Assembly: GCF_001113365.1 (NCBI RefSeq)
Contig: NZ_CKYA01000009.1
Span: 12,338 to 76,337 of the forward strand
DNA from: Streptococcus pneumoniae
GTDB lineage: Bacteria > Bacillota > Bacilli > Lactobacillales > Streptococcaceae
DNA length: 64,000 bases
Direction of reading: 5' to 3'
The notes under the pieces are model-generated. The model searched no databases, was not told the origin of the DNA, and worked only from the letters and a program-made list of their open reading frames with translations. Below, piece after piece: positions 23,130-32,434 of this stretch. Made by a program: the position numbers and the translations under genes. Numbering within the stretch: the first letter of the stretch is position 1; the number at the start of each line of letters is the position of its first letter.

Positions 23130-25434
23130 GCGCTTGCGTCGTCAGATGAAACCTACGACGCAAAACACGATCAATTACACACATCTACATGAAGATGGAT
23201 TGATGCACATTGCTCGTGAGAAATATTCTCGTAGCTTTATGTTGGGGGATGCTTCTTACTCGACAGCTCAACAAGATGAAAAAGAGAGTATCATCGATAC
23301 AACGATGGACGCTCTAAATTCACTGGATGAGGGCAGTAACTACCAACTCCTAGTCATTAACCGTCGAGTATCGGATAACTCCTTGCAGAATATCTTGTTT
23401 GAAGAAACAAATGATGGCTACGATGACTATCGTGAAGAATTGAACGAGATGATCAAGGAGCGATTTACGACACATGCTAACAACTTCGAGGTACATAAGT
23501 ATGTGACCATTTCAACTAACGCTGATGATCGAAAACAGGCGCAGTTGATCCTACAAGATATTGGAGTTTCCCTAGGGACTCAGTTCCAGGAATCTGATAT
23601 TACTTTTAGGGATATGAATGGTTTGGATCGCCTAAAAGTCTTTTCTGAGCTACTACGAGGTAATCCATATGTCAATTTTGATTATAAAGAAATTGCTTTG
23701 ACAGGTTTATCTACTAAATCATTTATTGCGCCAAACAGGATTGAATTTCAAGAAAAACGCATGATTATAGATGATAGTTGGGTCAAGGTACTTTATGCCC
23801 ACCGCTATCCAAACTGGATGTCTGATCGTCTCATTCGGGATTTAACAACACTAGGATTTGAACTAGCTATTACTATCCATGCAGAACCCTATGAGAATGT
23901 TGAAATCTTAGAAAAGATTAACGATGCAGAAATGGATGCTGAAATTGGGAAACTTCGTTCTAAACGTAAGGCCGCTCAATCTGGTATCTTTGATGATGCG
24001 GTTGTGGCTGGTCGTGACCAAGAAATCTCAGAAGCTACCAAGAAGTGGCGAGACGAGATTACTGAGTATGATCAGAAAATCTTTTCTGGTTTGATTGCAG
24101 TGTATTTTAAGGCAGAGAGCCAAGAGGAACTACAACGTAACGAACAGAAGATTAAGCGTGCTGGCCGTAAATTAGGGGTAGAGTTTGAAGATCTTTATTA
24201 TTATCAAGAAGAGGCTTTGAATACGATTTTACCTATCGGGGAGTGCTTCTTGAATGTGAAGAAGAATTTTATGAGAAAGATGACGACAGCTAATATTGCT
24301 ACGCAAGTTCCTTTTACCAACGTGGACTTAAAGTCTGAAAGCTCACTCGCTCGCTACTATGGTCAAAATCAGTTATCAAACAATATCATTACACTAGATC
24401 GAAAACGTGATTTGAACACGGGTTCAGGAGTTGTGTTAGGTTCTTCAGGATCTGGTAAATCTACGACAATCAAGGGTGGAGAACTTATTCCAACTTTACT
24501 GAAATATCCAGAAGACCGAGTTATCATCGTGGATCCCGAAGATGAATATTCTGATATTGGCCGTGCTTTCGGTGCTCAGATGGTGGATATTTCGATTGGT
24601 TCTAAAACACATATCAATCTTTTGGATCTACCAGATCTGGATCGTTTGGATGATGAGGATGACGATCCAATAGGGGATAAGGCAAACTTGTTGATGGGAT
24701 TGTTTGAATCGATTCTGTCAGAGGTGACAGATGCACAGATTGGGATTATTGACCGAGTGACAGGTGTGACTTATGAACGCTATTTAACAGATCATTATAC
24801 TCCAACTTTAAAAGAGTGGCACCAGGTCTTGAAAGAACAACCTGAACCTGAAGCACAAGACTTAGCTTTAGCGGTAGAAACCTATACAACTGGTTCTCAG
24901 GACATTTTTGCTCACAATACCAACGTGGATCTCAATCATCGCTTTGTTATCTTTAATCTGAAGAAGTTGTCTCATAAGTTGAAGCCGTTTGCTTTAATGG
25001 TTATTCAGGATTATATCTGGAATCAAATTGTAGAGAATCAAGGGAAATGTACTACATGGGTTTACTTTGATGAGATGCAGATTCTATTTAAAAATAAGGC
25101 TCAAGCAGACTTCTTTACTACGTTGTATTCACGGATTCGGAAATATGGTGCGATTCCAACAGGAATCACCCAGAACGTAGAAACGCTAGCTGCTGTTGAA
25201 GAAGGTCGGAAATTGCTCTCAAATAGTGAGTTTATGATTTTACTCAAACAAAAACCTCAAGATTTGGCTATCCTAAAAGAGATTGTCAATCTGACTGATA
25301 AACAGATTCGCTACTTAGCACGGCCAAAAGCTAAAGGTACTGGCTTAATCGTAGCTGGGCCAGTTGTGGTGCCATTTGAAAATCCAATACCAAAGAATAC
25401 TAAGTTGTATAACTTAGTCGCAACAGACGCTTAG
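23071..25434 (+). CDS. virB4: VirB4-like type IV secretion ATPase
   Basis: 787 residues. The C-terminal RecA-like ATPase domain has Walker A GSSGSGKST at about 457-465 and Walker B WVYFDEMQILF at about 665, plus the GITQNVETL motif near 710 typical of VirB4/TraC. The N-terminal 400 residues form the VirB4 accessory domain. It should energise assembly of the transfer channel at the membrane. It overlaps prgI and is followed after 10 bp by the wall-hydrolase gene. Full length for the family (TrsE/PrgJ-like). Confidence 0.92.
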   Translation: MSLFKSKREKLENAEKKRIERLRRQMKPTTQNTINYTHLHEDGLMHIAREKYSRSFMLGDASYSTAQQDEKESIIDTTMDALNSLDEGSNYQLLVINRRVSDNSLQNILFEETNDGYDDYREELNEMIKERFTTHANNFEVHKYVTISTNADDRKQAQLILQDIGVSLGTQFQESDITFRDMNGLDRLKVFSELLRGNPYVNFDYKEIALTGLSTKSFIAPNRIEFQEKRMIIDDSWVKVLYAHRYPNWMSDRLIRDLTTLGFELAITIHAEPYENVEILEKINDAEMDAEIGKLRSKRKAAQSGIFDDAVVAGRDQEISEATKKWRDEITEYDQKIFSGLIAVYFKAESQEELQRNEQKIKRAGRKLGVEFEDLYYYQEEALNTILPIGECFLNVKKNFMRKMTTANIATQVPFTNVDLKSESSLARYYGQNQLSNNIITLDRKRDLNTGSGVVLGSSGSGKSTTIKGGELIPTLLKYPEDRVIIVDPEDEYSDIGRAFGAQMVDISIGSKTHINLLDLPDLDRLDDEDDDPIGDKANLLMGLFESILSEVTDAQIGIIDRVTGVTYERYLTDHYTPTLKEWHQVLKEQPEPEAQDLALAVETYTTGSQDIFAHNTNVDLNHRFVIFNLKKLSHKLKPFALMVIQDYIWNQIVENQGKCTTWVYFDEMQILFKNKAQADFFTTLYSRIRKYGAIPTGITQNVETLAAVEEGRKLLSNSEFMILLKQKPQDLAILKEIVNLTDKQIRYLARPKAKGTGLIVAGPVVVPFENPIPKNTKLYNLVATDA

Positions 25435-25444
25435 GAGTCTTACT

Positions 25445-28192
25445 ATGGATCAGGAGAAAGGCAGACCAAAAACAATCGGTCATAGGTTAGATCGAAAGCT
25501 AGAAAAAGTTCGTAAGAATTACCGAACGGTTCAACAAGATAGCGCAAAACAACTTACGAAGTTACAATCTCAGACCAACTCTAAACGTCAGTTGGTAAAG
25601 AAGAGTCGAAGCCAATTTCGAGCTTCTAAGAACAAGCTCAAGAAAATACAAAAAGAGTATAAGAGAATCCAAAAAGAGTACAAGAATATCCAGAAACAAG
25701 GAAGAAATCTTGTAAAAGAAGGAAAGGCACTTCGTCCAGAGGAAATTAAAAAGCAGGTCTTCCTTAAGCAGGAATTAGATAAGGCGAAACTGGAGAAAAA
25801 AACTTCTAAAAGAACTTTTAAAGCCGCTCAAGAGGCTAATGGTGGTTCACGCAAGAAGAAGTTTCTTCGTGTGGCAAAACAATCTGTAGAACGAGTTGCT
25901 AATCAACAGGCTAGCTCTGTTGCGCAACAGGATGATACACTGTCAGATATAGCACGAACTAAATATCGGTATCAGGATATTCAGATTCAAGGGAAACGAA
26001 TCAAAACGATTGGGAAATATAGCGGTAAACTTGGCCAAGGAATGGTTAAATCGAGCTATAGCCTTGGAAATAGAGCCTACAATAAGGCTAAGGGTAGAGG
26101 TTTCACTCGAACTCCAAGAGAATTTTCTTGGGAAGGAAAACTCTCTCGTCGTATTCAGGATTATAAGAAACGCTTGGCTGCTTCTAAAACAGGGAAAGTG
26201 GCTAAGAAAGCGAGGAAGTTTTACCGTGTAGGTTCTAAACCGCTTCAAGCTATTATCAACAATCCATTTAGCTTAAAGGCTTATCTGATTGCTTTTGGTC
26301 TGCTTTTGTTTCTGGCTATACTTGGTATCGGTAGTTCAGGAATTACCCGTCAAGATGAATTTGATTTGAATGATACTTGGTTGTATCTTTCAAAATTAGA
26401 TCGTGAAAAATCGAATGACAAGGTAGATTATTGGACAAAAATTGACGATCCGCTTTTGTACTTGAATTATAAGTATGATGATATTTCAGATAAGCTTCGT
26501 ATAGACGGGAATAAATATTTTTCACAACAGAATCGTGGAAAACTTTACTTAGATACCTTATGGAAGAATTTGAGTGGGGATAAAGACAATCTTAAAACGA
26601 TGGAAGAGCTTTATACCAAAAATAATCTCTATAAGCTTGATAAGGATGAGCTAGAGGAGTATAAACAACTCTTAGAAATTGCTAGAGATAGTGGAAAATA
26701 TATGTTGCTTCAAGAACTAGATAATCCATTTTATACAGAAGAACAACCTGAATCACAAGCACCTCTTCAGATTATTGAGCGTTTTGGATATAAATCGAAG
26801 ACGGAAGTTTTTAATGGCTCTGTTTTGCAGGCTTCAGGAGGTCAGTCTCTGTTAGCTGTTTTAGATGGGAAAGTTGAAGTTAAGGGGAGTGACATAGAAA
26901 TTAGTGATCAGGATTCTAAGTTTCTGTATAAGAATGTAGATACGATTCGCTATAAAACAGGTGATCATGTTAAATCTGGAGAGATCATCGGAAAGGTAGC
27001 ACCTGAAGGGAATCAAACTGTTTATTATCAAAAGCTAGAACCTGATCGATCAAACAAGAAAGATAAAGATGGGAATATCAAGAAGAGCTGGACTTATGTC
27101 AATGTCGGTTTTTACTTCCAGCGTGTAGAATATACCCAAGCAACGTCTGTTGTCAGTAATATTGAAACATCTGGAGATAAAGGAAGACGTGCAAGAGCTT
27201 TTGCGGATACAATCAAAAAAAATATACCAGAAGCAATAGATGAAGGAATCGCAGCCGTTTTGGGAGGATTTGATATTGAGAGTTCCATTACCTTTAAACG
27301 CTATGAAACAGACTTTCTAACCAATAATCAGTTCGATAAAGTTGCTAAAGAACCAACTGCAGAAAATCTAGTTGGTAATTGGGGAGCCTTTCAAGCTATG
27401 TACCCTACCTTGCCTCTAAATGAAAGAGGTTATCTAGTCAACGGTTTGCACTATATCGGGATTGGGATTGGTCAATTTACTGGTCCTCGTGCTCTTGCAT
27501 TGTGGAATTTTGCAAAATCTGTGGATGGAGATATTTGGTCTGCGGAAGTCCAAACAAAATTTCTTCTGGAGGAAGATGATCCAACTAGGCGTGCAGCATT
27601 CAGAAGAATTGTAACGTCTACTGGATCCGTAGAAGCTCTTGCGGAGGACTTCTTGAATGCTTGGTTAGGAGTTCCAGGAAACAAACTCTTAGAAAGGCAA
27701 TCTGCAGCCCGTCAATGGCTAAATTTCTTAAAAAATAAAGGAGGAGGTTCAACAGGTGTTTCTAGCAAGCAAGTTCCAGCAGAATATAAAGATAAGCTAC
27801 CTTATGGACTACCTACCGATCAAGCACTTTTAGAAGGACAAGGCTATTCAGGTAACGCTTATGCACTAGGGAATTGTACTTGGTATGTCTATAATCGCTT
27901 TGCTCAAATTGGAGTTGGCATTCATCCCTATCTAGGCAATGCCAATCAGTGGGTTGATAGTGGCCAAGCGCAAGGATATGACATTTCAACGACTCCTAAA
28001 CCAGGTTCTGCAGCTGTATTCATGAATGGTGTAGCTGGGGCATCGCCAATCTATGGTCACGTTGCTTTTTGTGAGTACGTTAATAGCGATGGTAGTTTCT
28101 TGGTTTCAGAAATGAACTTTGGTGGTTTATATGTGTCGAGTTGGCGTACCTTGAAACCACAATCAGGTATCTATTTTGTTACCCCTAAATAA
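25445..28192 (+). CDS. Transfer-associated peptidoglycan hydrolase: LytM-like, lysozyme and CHAP domains
   Basis: 915 residues. Residues 1-265 are a strongly basic coiled region in the cytoplasm, one membrane helix lies at about 278-298 and the rest is extracellular. A LytM/M23-like barrel (about 443-530, with DHVKSGEIIGKV) lacks the catalytic histidines. A phage-tail-type lysozyme domain (about 585-765) and a CHAP amidase/endopeptidase (about 795-915) follow. C811 in GNCTWY and H872 in YGHVAF are the expected catalytic pair. Such bifunctional enzymes (PrgK-like) open the cell wall for the conjugation channel. The long cytoplasmic basic part is unusual. Start ATG with TAGGAG. Confidence 0.85.
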   Translation: MDQEKGRPKTIGHRLDRKLEKVRKNYRTVQQDSAKQLTKLQSQTNSKRQLVKKSRSQFRASKNKLKKIQKEYKRIQKEYKNIQKQGRNLVKEGKALRPEEIKKQVFLKQELDKAKLEKKTSKRTFKAAQEANGGSRKKKFLRVAKQSVERVANQQASSVAQQDDTLSDIARTKYRYQDIQIQGKRIKTIGKYSGKLGQGMVKSSYSLGNRAYNKAKGRGFTRTPREFSWEGKLSRRIQDYKKRLAASKTGKVAKKARKFYRVGSKPLQAIINNPFSLKAYLIAFGLLLFLAILGIGSSGITRQDEFDLNDTWLYLSKLDREKSNDKVDYWTKIDDPLLYLNYKYDDISDKLRIDGNKYFSQQNRGKLYLDTLWKNLSGDKDNLKTMEELYTKNNLYKLDKDELEEYKQLLEIARDSGKYMLLQELDNPFYTEEQPESQAPLQIIERFGYKSKTEVFNGSVLQASGGQSLLAVLDGKVEVKGSDIEISDQDSKFLYKNVDTIRYKTGDHVKSGEIIGKVAPEGNQTVYYQKLEPDRSNKKDKDGNIKKSWTYVNVGFYFQRVEYTQATSVVSNIETSGDKGRRARAFADTIKKNIPEAIDEGIAAVLGGFDIESSITFKRYETDFLTNNQFDKVAKEPTAENLVGNWGAFQAMYPTLPLNERGYLVNGLHYIGIGIGQFTGPRALALWNFAKSVDGDIWSAEVQTKFLLEEDDPTRRAAFRRIVTSTGSVEALAEDFLNAWLGVPGNKLLERQSAARQWLNFLKNKGGGSTGVSSKQVPAEYKDKLPYGLPTDQALLEGQGYSGNAYALGNCTWYVYNRFAQIGVGIHPYLGNANQWVDSGQAQGYDISTTPKPGSAAVFMNGVAGASPIYGHVAFCEYVNSDGSFLVSEMNFGGLYVSSWRTLKPQSGIYFVTPK

Positions 28193-28204
28193 GAAAGGAA
28201 AAGA

Positions 28205-28885
28205 ATGTATAATCAAAAATTAATCAAAATGGTAAAGGGATTCTTTATGGGATTCATTGCTGTTTTATGTATTGTATTGGGTTATTCTATTGCTCAAGTA
28301 CAACAGAATTTGAGACAGACTAGTCAAAGACAGGAAGAGGTGAGGCAAGATAAAGAAGAGAAACAGCAGGAACAACTTTCTCTTTCTGAGCAACAGGTTG
28401 AAGATTTTTTGATTGCTTACTATACGAAGAAGGATTTAGAAGAGAATCGCCCACGTTATAAGCCTTTTATGACAGATTCCATGTATCAGGAAACTATTCA
28501 AGAAGAACAGAAACCAGTTAATCAGACCTATAAGGGGTATGTGGTTGACCAAGCTTTTGAATCAGGATCTATCTACATTGATAAACAACATAAAATTGCT
28601 TTAGCTCAGGTTCAATATACTAGTACCACCCTAACAGAGAAAGATAATAGGGCTTCTAAGGGGCTTACTGGTAGTACTAAGGCTACAATTCGGTTGACCT
28701 ATGTAGAAAAATCAGGGAAACTATTGATCAATAAAATAGAGCCTATCGTATTGACTGAAGCGAGAGGGCAAAGTATAGGAACCTATTCAGATACTAGCAG
28801 TTCAAGCTCGACTCCAGTTTCATCTACATCAACGGCAACACCGACATCTTCTGAACCAACAACCGCAACCAGTAGTAACCAATAA
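28205..28885 (+). CDS. VirB8/TcpC-like conjugal transfer protein
   Basis: 226 residues with one N-terminal membrane helix (about 14-32). A charged linker (QRQEEVRQDKEEKQQEQ) follows, then an NTF2-like fold from about 60 to 190 beginning QQVEDFLIAYYTKKD. A Ser/Thr-rich low-complexity tail ends the protein. Topology, fold pattern and position match the TcpC/VirB8-like periplasm-side scaffold of Gram-positive systems. AAAGGAAAAG precedes the ATG. Confidence 0.7.
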   Translation: MYNQKLIKMVKGFFMGFIAVLCIVLGYSIAQVQQNLRQTSQRQEEVRQDKEEKQQEQLSLSEQQVEDFLIAYYTKKDLEENRPRYKPFMTDSMYQETIQEEQKPVNQTYKGYVVDQAFESGSIYIDKQHKIALAQVQYTSTTLTEKDNRASKGLTGSTKATIRLTYVEKSGKLLINKIEPIVLTEARGQSIGTYSDTSSSSSTPVSSTSTATPTSSEPTTATSSNQ

Positions 28886-28895
28886 GGAGAATTGA

Positions 28896-29135
28896 ATGAA
28901 TAAAAAAATAGAACAACTTGAAGGTAAGCTTGAGAGAGTTAGGAAAGATAAGAAAAAAGCGCAACAACAAAAAGAAGCAGCAGATGAAAAAATCAAGAAT
29001 TACATAAATCAAGAAAAAGATTTGGAAGCGCAGCTTTTTGTGGCACTATCAGAAGAAAGTGGCTTATCCTACCAGGAAATGAAGGAACTCATTCTTCCAG
29101 CACAATCAAGTAACCAAGGAGTGAACCATGTATAA
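28896..29135 (+). CDS. DUF4315 family coiled-coil protein
   Basis: 79 residues with AAGGAGA upstream. A continuous coiled coil (KKIEQLEGKLERVRKDKKKA) is followed by a short helix pair. This is the DUF4315 pattern, seen in Tn5252-like and Clostridium ICEs next to VirB8- and VirD4-like genes. It overlaps the next gene by 8 bp. The role is unknown, possibly a cytoplasmic adaptor. Confidence 0.7.
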   Translation: MNKKIEQLEGKLERVRKDKKKAQQQKEAADEKIKNYINQEKDLEAQLFVALSEESGLSYQEMKELILPAQSSNQGVNHV

Positions 29136-30030
29136 AATTATCAATCAACTGACTAATCAAGAGGAAACATTTGAGCACCGAGATGAGTTGTTATCAAGGC
29201 TAGAAATCATCAATGAGCGAATGAAGAGTAATAAAGTAAACGGAATCTATCGACTTTATTCACTCACTTCTGAAGGTGAAATCCTACAAGAAGAGAGGCT
29301 TGAAATACCTTTTGTTGGAATCATTGATCAGTTGCTGGAGAATTTTGGTACGAGTGTTGGGAAGAAAAAGAAAGGTTTTCTTCATTTTTTAGCAAAACAT
29401 AAAGAAAAGAAGTCCTCACAAGGCATACCAGAGCCCCAACCCCAACCCGAGTTCCAACCAGAACCAGATCCTGAACTAGAAGATCTAACGGTAAAGACAG
29501 AGGCGAATATGGCTCGTCAAAGAATTGCTGAGCTAGTTTCTCAGAAGCCTAAAGATGAGGTTAGAGAGGAAGTGCCTTTGGAAGATAAAATTACCTATTC
29601 TTCTAGTGAATGGACTACAGATCATTTCAGTAGATTAGATGAAAATGAGGAAGAACGAGTAGAACCTTCACAAGATGAAAATACACAGGATGTAGCTGCA
29701 GAAGAAGTAGCACCAGTTGTTGCTACATTTAGTCAGAAAGAGAATAAAACGCTTCCTAATCAAAAGGCTGAATCTTCCTTCTCTCTTTCTCATGCAGCTG
29801 CAGTAAATATGCCTTCAGAGGTTATTGATAGCTTTGAGGCTCAGACGGTTACTTATAAGCAATCTATTAAAAATAAAATCAAATCTAACGAAGGTTTTAT
29901 CAAGGAAGCAAAGGCGGAAATTGCTCAGTGCCAAAATAGGATCGATGAGTTGCAACAACAGATTCTTGCGAAAGACTCTCAAGCTACTCAATTGAAGGAT
30001 CTTTATTACAAAATTGAAGAGGTGAGCTAA
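29128..30030 (+). CDS. Hypothetical charged protein of the transfer operon
   Basis: 300 residues. The first 75 form a compact beta/alpha module (YKIINQLTNQEETFEHRDEL). A basic stretch KKKKGFLHFLAKHKEKK and a Pro/Gln/Glu low-complexity linker (about 105-125) follow, then acidic disordered sequence and a terminal coiled coil (about 235-295). No known family is recognised. It overlaps the upstream gene and is followed 1 bp later by the PcfB-like gene, so a linker or adaptor role at the relaxosome or channel is possible. Confidence 0.5.
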   Translation: MYKIINQLTNQEETFEHRDELLSRLEIINERMKSNKVNGIYRLYSLTSEGEILQEERLEIPFVGIIDQLLENFGTSVGKKKKGFLHFLAKHKEKKSSQGIPEPQPQPEFQPEPDPELEDLTVKTEANMARQRIAELVSQKPKDEVREEVPLEDKITYSSSEWTTDHFSRLDENEEERVEPSQDENTQDVAAEEVAPVVATFSQKENKTLPNQKAESSFSLSHAAAVNMPSEVIDSFEAQTVTYKQSIKNKIKSNEGFIKEAKAEIAQCQNRIDELQQQILAKDSQATQLKDLYYKIEEVS

Positions 30031-30031
30031 A

Positions 30032-30580
30032 ATGGAACAAGAACAAGTTGTAGCCCAGTTAGGACGGGCAACTCTTGTGACAGGAGAAGTAATCTTAAAA
30101 GGACTCTTCCTGGTGAGCTCTAAAGCAGTTGAAATGTATCAAGCCAGAGGAGAGAATGTAGTCTTTACTGGTGAGACCGACTGGAATAAATTCATGGCAA
30201 CGGCAGATACGAAAGAAGTCCAGCAATTACTACATAATGAAGTCAATCTCGAGGCAGTTCGAAAAGAACTTGGCCAATACGGGATTGGCTTTTCTTTTTA
30301 TACACACCCTGATGGTAAGACAACTCTTGCTTTCAATGCAAAAGATAAAGGAGTTGTCGAACAGGCCTTTAAGGATGTCCTAGAAGGCATCACAAGAGAT
30401 CCGAGAGGATTCAATGAGCGAAATCTTAAAAATGGGAAAACGACTTCTTTTGAGGAGAAATTGCAACATTTCAAAGCAGTGGAACAAGAGAAAATCAATT
30501 CCCTCCAGGTAAATATTCATACGAAGGAGTTTGTTCTTCCAGAAAATATCGAACCACAGATTGGAGGAAAAATGAAGTGA
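30032..30580 (+). CDS. PcfB-like DUF3801 protein
   Basis: 182 residues with GAGGTGA upstream. The segment VAQLGRATLVTGEVILKGLF followed by WNKFMATADTKEVQ, with YGIGFSFYTHPDGKTTLAFN further on, matches DUF3801. That family is represented by PcfB of enterococcal plasmid pCF10, an adaptor that links the coupling protein PcfC to relaxosome components. It overlaps virD4 by 4 bp, which matches the pcfB-pcfC pairing. Confidence 0.8.
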   Translation: MEQEQVVAQLGRATLVTGEVILKGLFLVSSKAVEMYQARGENVVFTGETDWNKFMATADTKEVQQLLHNEVNLEAVRKELGQYGIGFSFYTHPDGKTTLAFNAKDKGVVEQAFKDVLEGITRDPRGFNERNLKNGKTTSFEEKLQHFKAVEQEKINSLQVNIHTKEFVLPENIEPQIGGKMK

Positions 30581-32412
30581 TTACAGAAAAGAAGAAACGG
30601 AGACTTAGACCGTATTTGTTGTTAGGAATTGGTCTATTCTACCTCTTTCATTGGTTCTTTAAACTATGGCTGTTGGCACCAGATACTGATTCAGTAACGG
30701 ATGTATTTGGATTTGGAAAGCTTAACTGGATGAATGACCATCTAAACGATAAATCTTGGTTTGATTTTCAATTTACTCCAGCTTCTTTATTAATTGGTAT
30801 GGGCGGATTTTTGATTGCTTTTCTGCTGTATTTGAGAGTATCGGATACAGGGATTTACCGTTATGGAGAAGAACATGGATCAGCTCGTTTTGCGACGAGA
30901 GAAGAGTTAATGAGATTCCGAGACGAAGAACCTGAAAAGAATATGATTTTTACTCAGAACAGTCAGATGGGACTATTTAATAACCGCTTGAGCTTTGAAA
31001 ATCAGATTAATAAAAATATTCTGGTATATGGAGGTACAGGGGATTCAAAGACACGTAGTGCTGTAAAGCCGAATATTTTACAAGGAAACTCTAGTTTTGT
31101 AACCACAGATACTAAAGGGATTTTGATTCATGAAACAGGGAAATCACTTGTAGAAAAAGGCTATAAGATGAAGATTTTTGATTTGATTACTTTCCTGAAT
31201 TCAGATGGTTTCAATGTTTTTAGATATATTCATAATGAAATGGATATAGACCGTGTGGCAGAGGCTATTACAGAGTCTCTCAACAGAAATGGTCATGAGG
31301 GAGATCCTTTTTGGCCAGCAGCTAATAAACTCCTGATGCGTTCTCTAATTGGTTATCTTTATTTTGATGGTCAGCTCGATCACTATCTGCCTAATTTAGG
31401 GCAGGTTACAGATATGATTCGAGAATTGAGACGGAATCATCCAGAGGCGGAGAGTCCAGTTGAATTGATGTTTGAAGACTTGGAGAGAAGGAGTCCAGGG
31501 AATTATGCCTGCAGGCAGTGGGAGCTATTTAATAAAAACTTTGATGGCCAAACACGGGCTTCTGTTTATGCCATCTTTGCGACAACCTTCTCAGTCTTTG
31601 ACCATGAGCAACTAAGAAAGATTATTGAAAAGGATACGCTGGAGATTGAAAAATGGAATATTGAGAAAACAGCAGTTTTTATTCATATTCCAGAAGTAGA
31701 TCCAGCTTACCAGTTCTTATCTGCCCTGCTTTTTAGTACCATTTTTGATGTGCTAATAAAAACTGCAGATGCAGTTATATTAGGTGAGTATCCAACAAAG
31801 ACTAAGGAAGACCTATTACATCTACAGGTGTGGGCAGATGAGTTTGGTCAGATTGGGAAGATTCCTAATTTACCGCCAATTATCTCTGTTATTCGTTCAC
31901 GAGAGATTTCTATCAAGATGATGGTGCAATCTCAAAGTCAGATTGAAGTATTGTACGGTAAAGAAAATACGAAGACGATTATCAATAACTGTGGTGCTAT
32001 TCTTTATTTAGGTTCCAATGACTTAGATACGCTTAAGTATCTATCTGAGCGATCAGGAAAGCAAACTTTGAATGATCAGAATTATAGTGAGAGCAGAGGA
32101 AGAAATGCCAGCAGTTCTAAGCAGAACTCTAAAATTGGTCGGGAATTGTTGACACCGCATGAGGTTGCCACTATTGGAACAACAGAAGCCCTACTCTTTC
32201 TATCCAAACAAAATGTCTTTCGAGATCAAAAATTTAACCTGGACACGCATCCGAGAGCTTACCTCTTAAGTAATGACCCGAATGATGACAACTGGTATCG
32301 ATACAAGCGCTATCTAAGCGATATTGATGAGTGGAAAGCCCAGGTTGGGGAAGAAAATGTTATTTATATTGGGATTAAGGAAGTTGAGGAAGTTCCTATC
32401 AAAGTGAGTTAG
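30577..32412 (+). CDS. virD4: VirD4/TraG-type coupling ATPase (PcfC-like)
   Basis: 611 residues from the GTG at 30577, overlapping the PcfB-like stop, with TTGGAGG upstream. Two N-terminal membrane helices (about 12-33 and 67-86) are followed by a soluble hexameric ATPase. Walker A is YGGTGDSKTRS at about 151 and Walker B is VWADEFGQIG at about 415. It recruits the relaxase-DNA complex to the channel. Because no relaxase is encoded nearby, its substrate is unclear in this copy of the element. Confidence 0.93.
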   Translation: MITEKKKRRLRPYLLLGIGLFYLFHWFFKLWLLAPDTDSVTDVFGFGKLNWMNDHLNDKSWFDFQFTPASLLIGMGGFLIAFLLYLRVSDTGIYRYGEEHGSARFATREELMRFRDEEPEKNMIFTQNSQMGLFNNRLSFENQINKNILVYGGTGDSKTRSAVKPNILQGNSSFVTTDTKGILIHETGKSLVEKGYKMKIFDLITFLNSDGFNVFRYIHNEMDIDRVAEAITESLNRNGHEGDPFWPAANKLLMRSLIGYLYFDGQLDHYLPNLGQVTDMIRELRRNHPEAESPVELMFEDLERRSPGNYACRQWELFNKNFDGQTRASVYAIFATTFSVFDHEQLRKIIEKDTLEIEKWNIEKTAVFIHIPEVDPAYQFLSALLFSTIFDVLIKTADAVILGEYPTKTKEDLLHLQVWADEFGQIGKIPNLPPIISVIRSREISIKMMVQSQSQIEVLYGKENTKTIINNCGAILYLGSNDLDTLKYLSERSGKQTLNDQNYSESRGRNASSSKQNSKIGRELLTPHEVATIGTTEALLFLSKQNVFRDQKFNLDTHPRAYLLSNDPNDDNWYRYKRYLSDIDEWKAQVGEENVIYIGIKEVEEVPIKVS

Positions 32413-32434
32413 GAAAGAAAGGAAATGAAATAGA

